A stretch of DNA of 29,036 nucleotides from Chara braunii. Lineage: Eukaryota; Streptophyta; Charophyceae; Charales; Characeae. A program made the translations under genes and the position numbers. The notes beneath the pieces are model-generated. The model was not told the origin of the DNA, did not search any database, and was given only the letters and a program-made list of their open reading frames with translations. The DNA is taken from NCBI GenBank assembly GCA_003427395.1, contig BFEA01000363.1, positions 6,616 through 35,651 on the forward strand, written 5' to 3'. Below, piece after piece: positions 28,036-29,036 of this stretch (position 1 is its first letter; every line of letters begins with the position of its first letter).

Positions 28036-28179
28036 GGCCCTTCCCAAATCCGCATATTTTGCGGATTTGGGGTCGCCGTGTGAGTATGACCTCACTCGGA
28101 CACCAAATCCGATTCGTTCCTGTACGCAAGAAGTTGCCGTGAAGCAGCCCTCACTCACTCAAACACTTCCACTGACGTG

Positions 28180-28920
28180 GCTATCAAGAAGAAAGCGAAA
28201 GCCTTGATTTGGACAATGATCATAGCGGATTGGGGTAGGAAGGCAGACAGAGGCAGATCGGACAGAGGTAAAAGGTGGTTTCTGTTCACTTGGGCTAGAG
28301 CAAATCCGTTGGCAGCTGTTACATTGGAGGGGAAACTGGTCCTGTCCCCCTGGCTGTACGGCTAAGAGGATCGAAAGAGGGAAGGCTAAATCCCGGCAGC
28401 ACAGAGTGGTAGGTTGAGAGGGGGAGGTAGAGAAGTGGGGGAAAGTCACATGGCGGAGGAGAGTAGTACTGGGTAGGTGGGGTAGGAAGTTTAGGCGAAC
28501 CAGGTGCACTCGGTTCCAGTGGGCAGCCACNGGAGGCTGCGAGGGTGGGAGGATGGAGAGTGCCAGACACAGTAGAAGGAACAATGTTCCTCTCGGCCGT
28601 GTTTGGCCGGGTACTAGACCGATAGGTAGGTCTGTGTATAGCTAATAGAACAGGTAGACTGGGGCTGGTAAGCGTAGGGATAAATAGGTAAATGGGCAAG
28701 AAGGGAGAAGGAGAGCTATAGGATGGTGGGGCTAGGTGGTAGGAGAATAGGAGTGGTTAAAACAGTCCATGGTAAGATTTCTCTTTGCTTGAGGAAGATA
28801 ATATAAGCTAAACCGGCTGATGCTGCCGGGATAACTCCAGGTTGAATTGTGAGGTTCCCGGCCTCAACCTCTGTTTTCAGGAAATATGAACAAGTGACAT
28901 TAAAAAAAAAAAAAAAAAAA
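28180..28920 (+). mobile_element. Severely 5'-truncated LINE copy with 18-bp TSD
   Basis: AACACTTCCACTGACGTG (28162-28179) and AACACTTCCACTGCCGTG (28921-28938) flank it, with one mismatch. The first 190 bp encode the end of ORF2 (WTMIIADW, FTWARANPLAAV, LVLSPWLYG), homologous to the end of the copy at 23586-28035 but divergent in protein and largely different in the 3' UTR. So this is a related family, not a recent sister copy. It ends in the shared tail segment and an A run (28902-28920). One N is at 28531. Confidence 0.85.
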
Positions 28921-28938
28921 AACACTTCCACTGCCGTG

Positions 28939-28990
28939 AATTTCGCTCATTGACAAATGAGGTCCCCCTGCCACTTGTCAAAGTTAAACC

Positions 28991-29036
<46 letters not shown>
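28939..29036. other. Window end with A homopolymer
   Basis: A short unique stretch and then an unbroken A run from 28992 to the last base; probably the tail of another retroposon or the contig edge. Confidence 0.7.

Larger units (their letters stand above)
23005..28091 (+). mobile_element. MITE 'E11' (E1 family) split by a SINE and a LINE
   Basis: Left end GGGCATACTCACACGGGGACC (23005), right end GGTCGCCGTGTGAGTATGACC (ending 28091). Pieces: 23005-23220, 23452 to about 23585, and about 28036-28091, together about 406 bp, against 400 and 402 bp for E1 and E2. The left piece shares ATTTGTCAGCGGCCTGGG and following sequence with E1. Flanks are TGA (23002-23004) and TCA (28092-28094), so the expected 3-bp duplication has one mismatch or has mutated. 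Confidence 0.7.

Overview
This window looks like a gene-free, repeat-dense piece of a eukaryotic nuclear genome. I found no convincing host gene, no intact tRNA or rRNA gene and no CRISPR array. Nearly everything recognisable is mobile DNA: one large Ty3/gypsy LTR retrotransposon, an L1-type LINE plus a severely truncated relative, two tRNA-derived SINEs, and many short inverted-repeat (MITE-like) elements nested in one another. A plant-lineage host is the best guess: the primer-binding site matches the initiator-Met tRNA type used by plant elements, the L1 carries a plant-type zf-RVT C-terminus, and the LTR has an RY/TATA promoter-like block. A large-genome streptophyte (a charophyte alga, for example) would fit, but the species cannot be fixed from sequence alone. 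The window starts in a T run and ends in an A run, so it may be a contig broken at homopolymers.

Layout. Positions 1-8340 are a MITE graveyard. Several elements carry 14-nt ends of the form GGGC(A/C)T.....CAC, have matching 3-bp target duplications and are often nested. A SINE (2914-3287), a 1.04-kb GC-rich repeat inside one element, a degenerate minisatellite and foldback sequences are also here. Positions 8340-9250 hold a second copy of the GC-rich repeat in opposite orientation and an LTR-end fragment. Positions 9253-22593 are one 13.3-kb Ty3/gypsy element on the minus strand: 5' LTR at the right, PBS, gag, protease, RT, RNase H, integrase, about 2.5 kb of extra ORFs, then the 3' LTR. It has frameshifts and stops and carries a 329-bp hairpin MITE inside the protease. 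Positions 23005-28091 are a single 400-bp-class MITE split first by a SINE and then by a 4.4-kb 5'-truncated LINE. Positions 28180-28920 are a 3'-end-only LINE copy with an 18-bp target duplication.

Main points of interest. (1) A C4HC3 PHD-finger-like module lies in the gypsy pol between RNase H and the integrase zinc-binding domain. (2) In the MITEs, elements with nearly the same core have different terminal arms, yet the two arms of each element remain complementary to each other. (3) The nesting order can be read exactly from target duplications and summed lengths. (4) Unrecognised, acidic, possibly repeated-domain ORFs follow pol. All coding units in the window appear inactivated.
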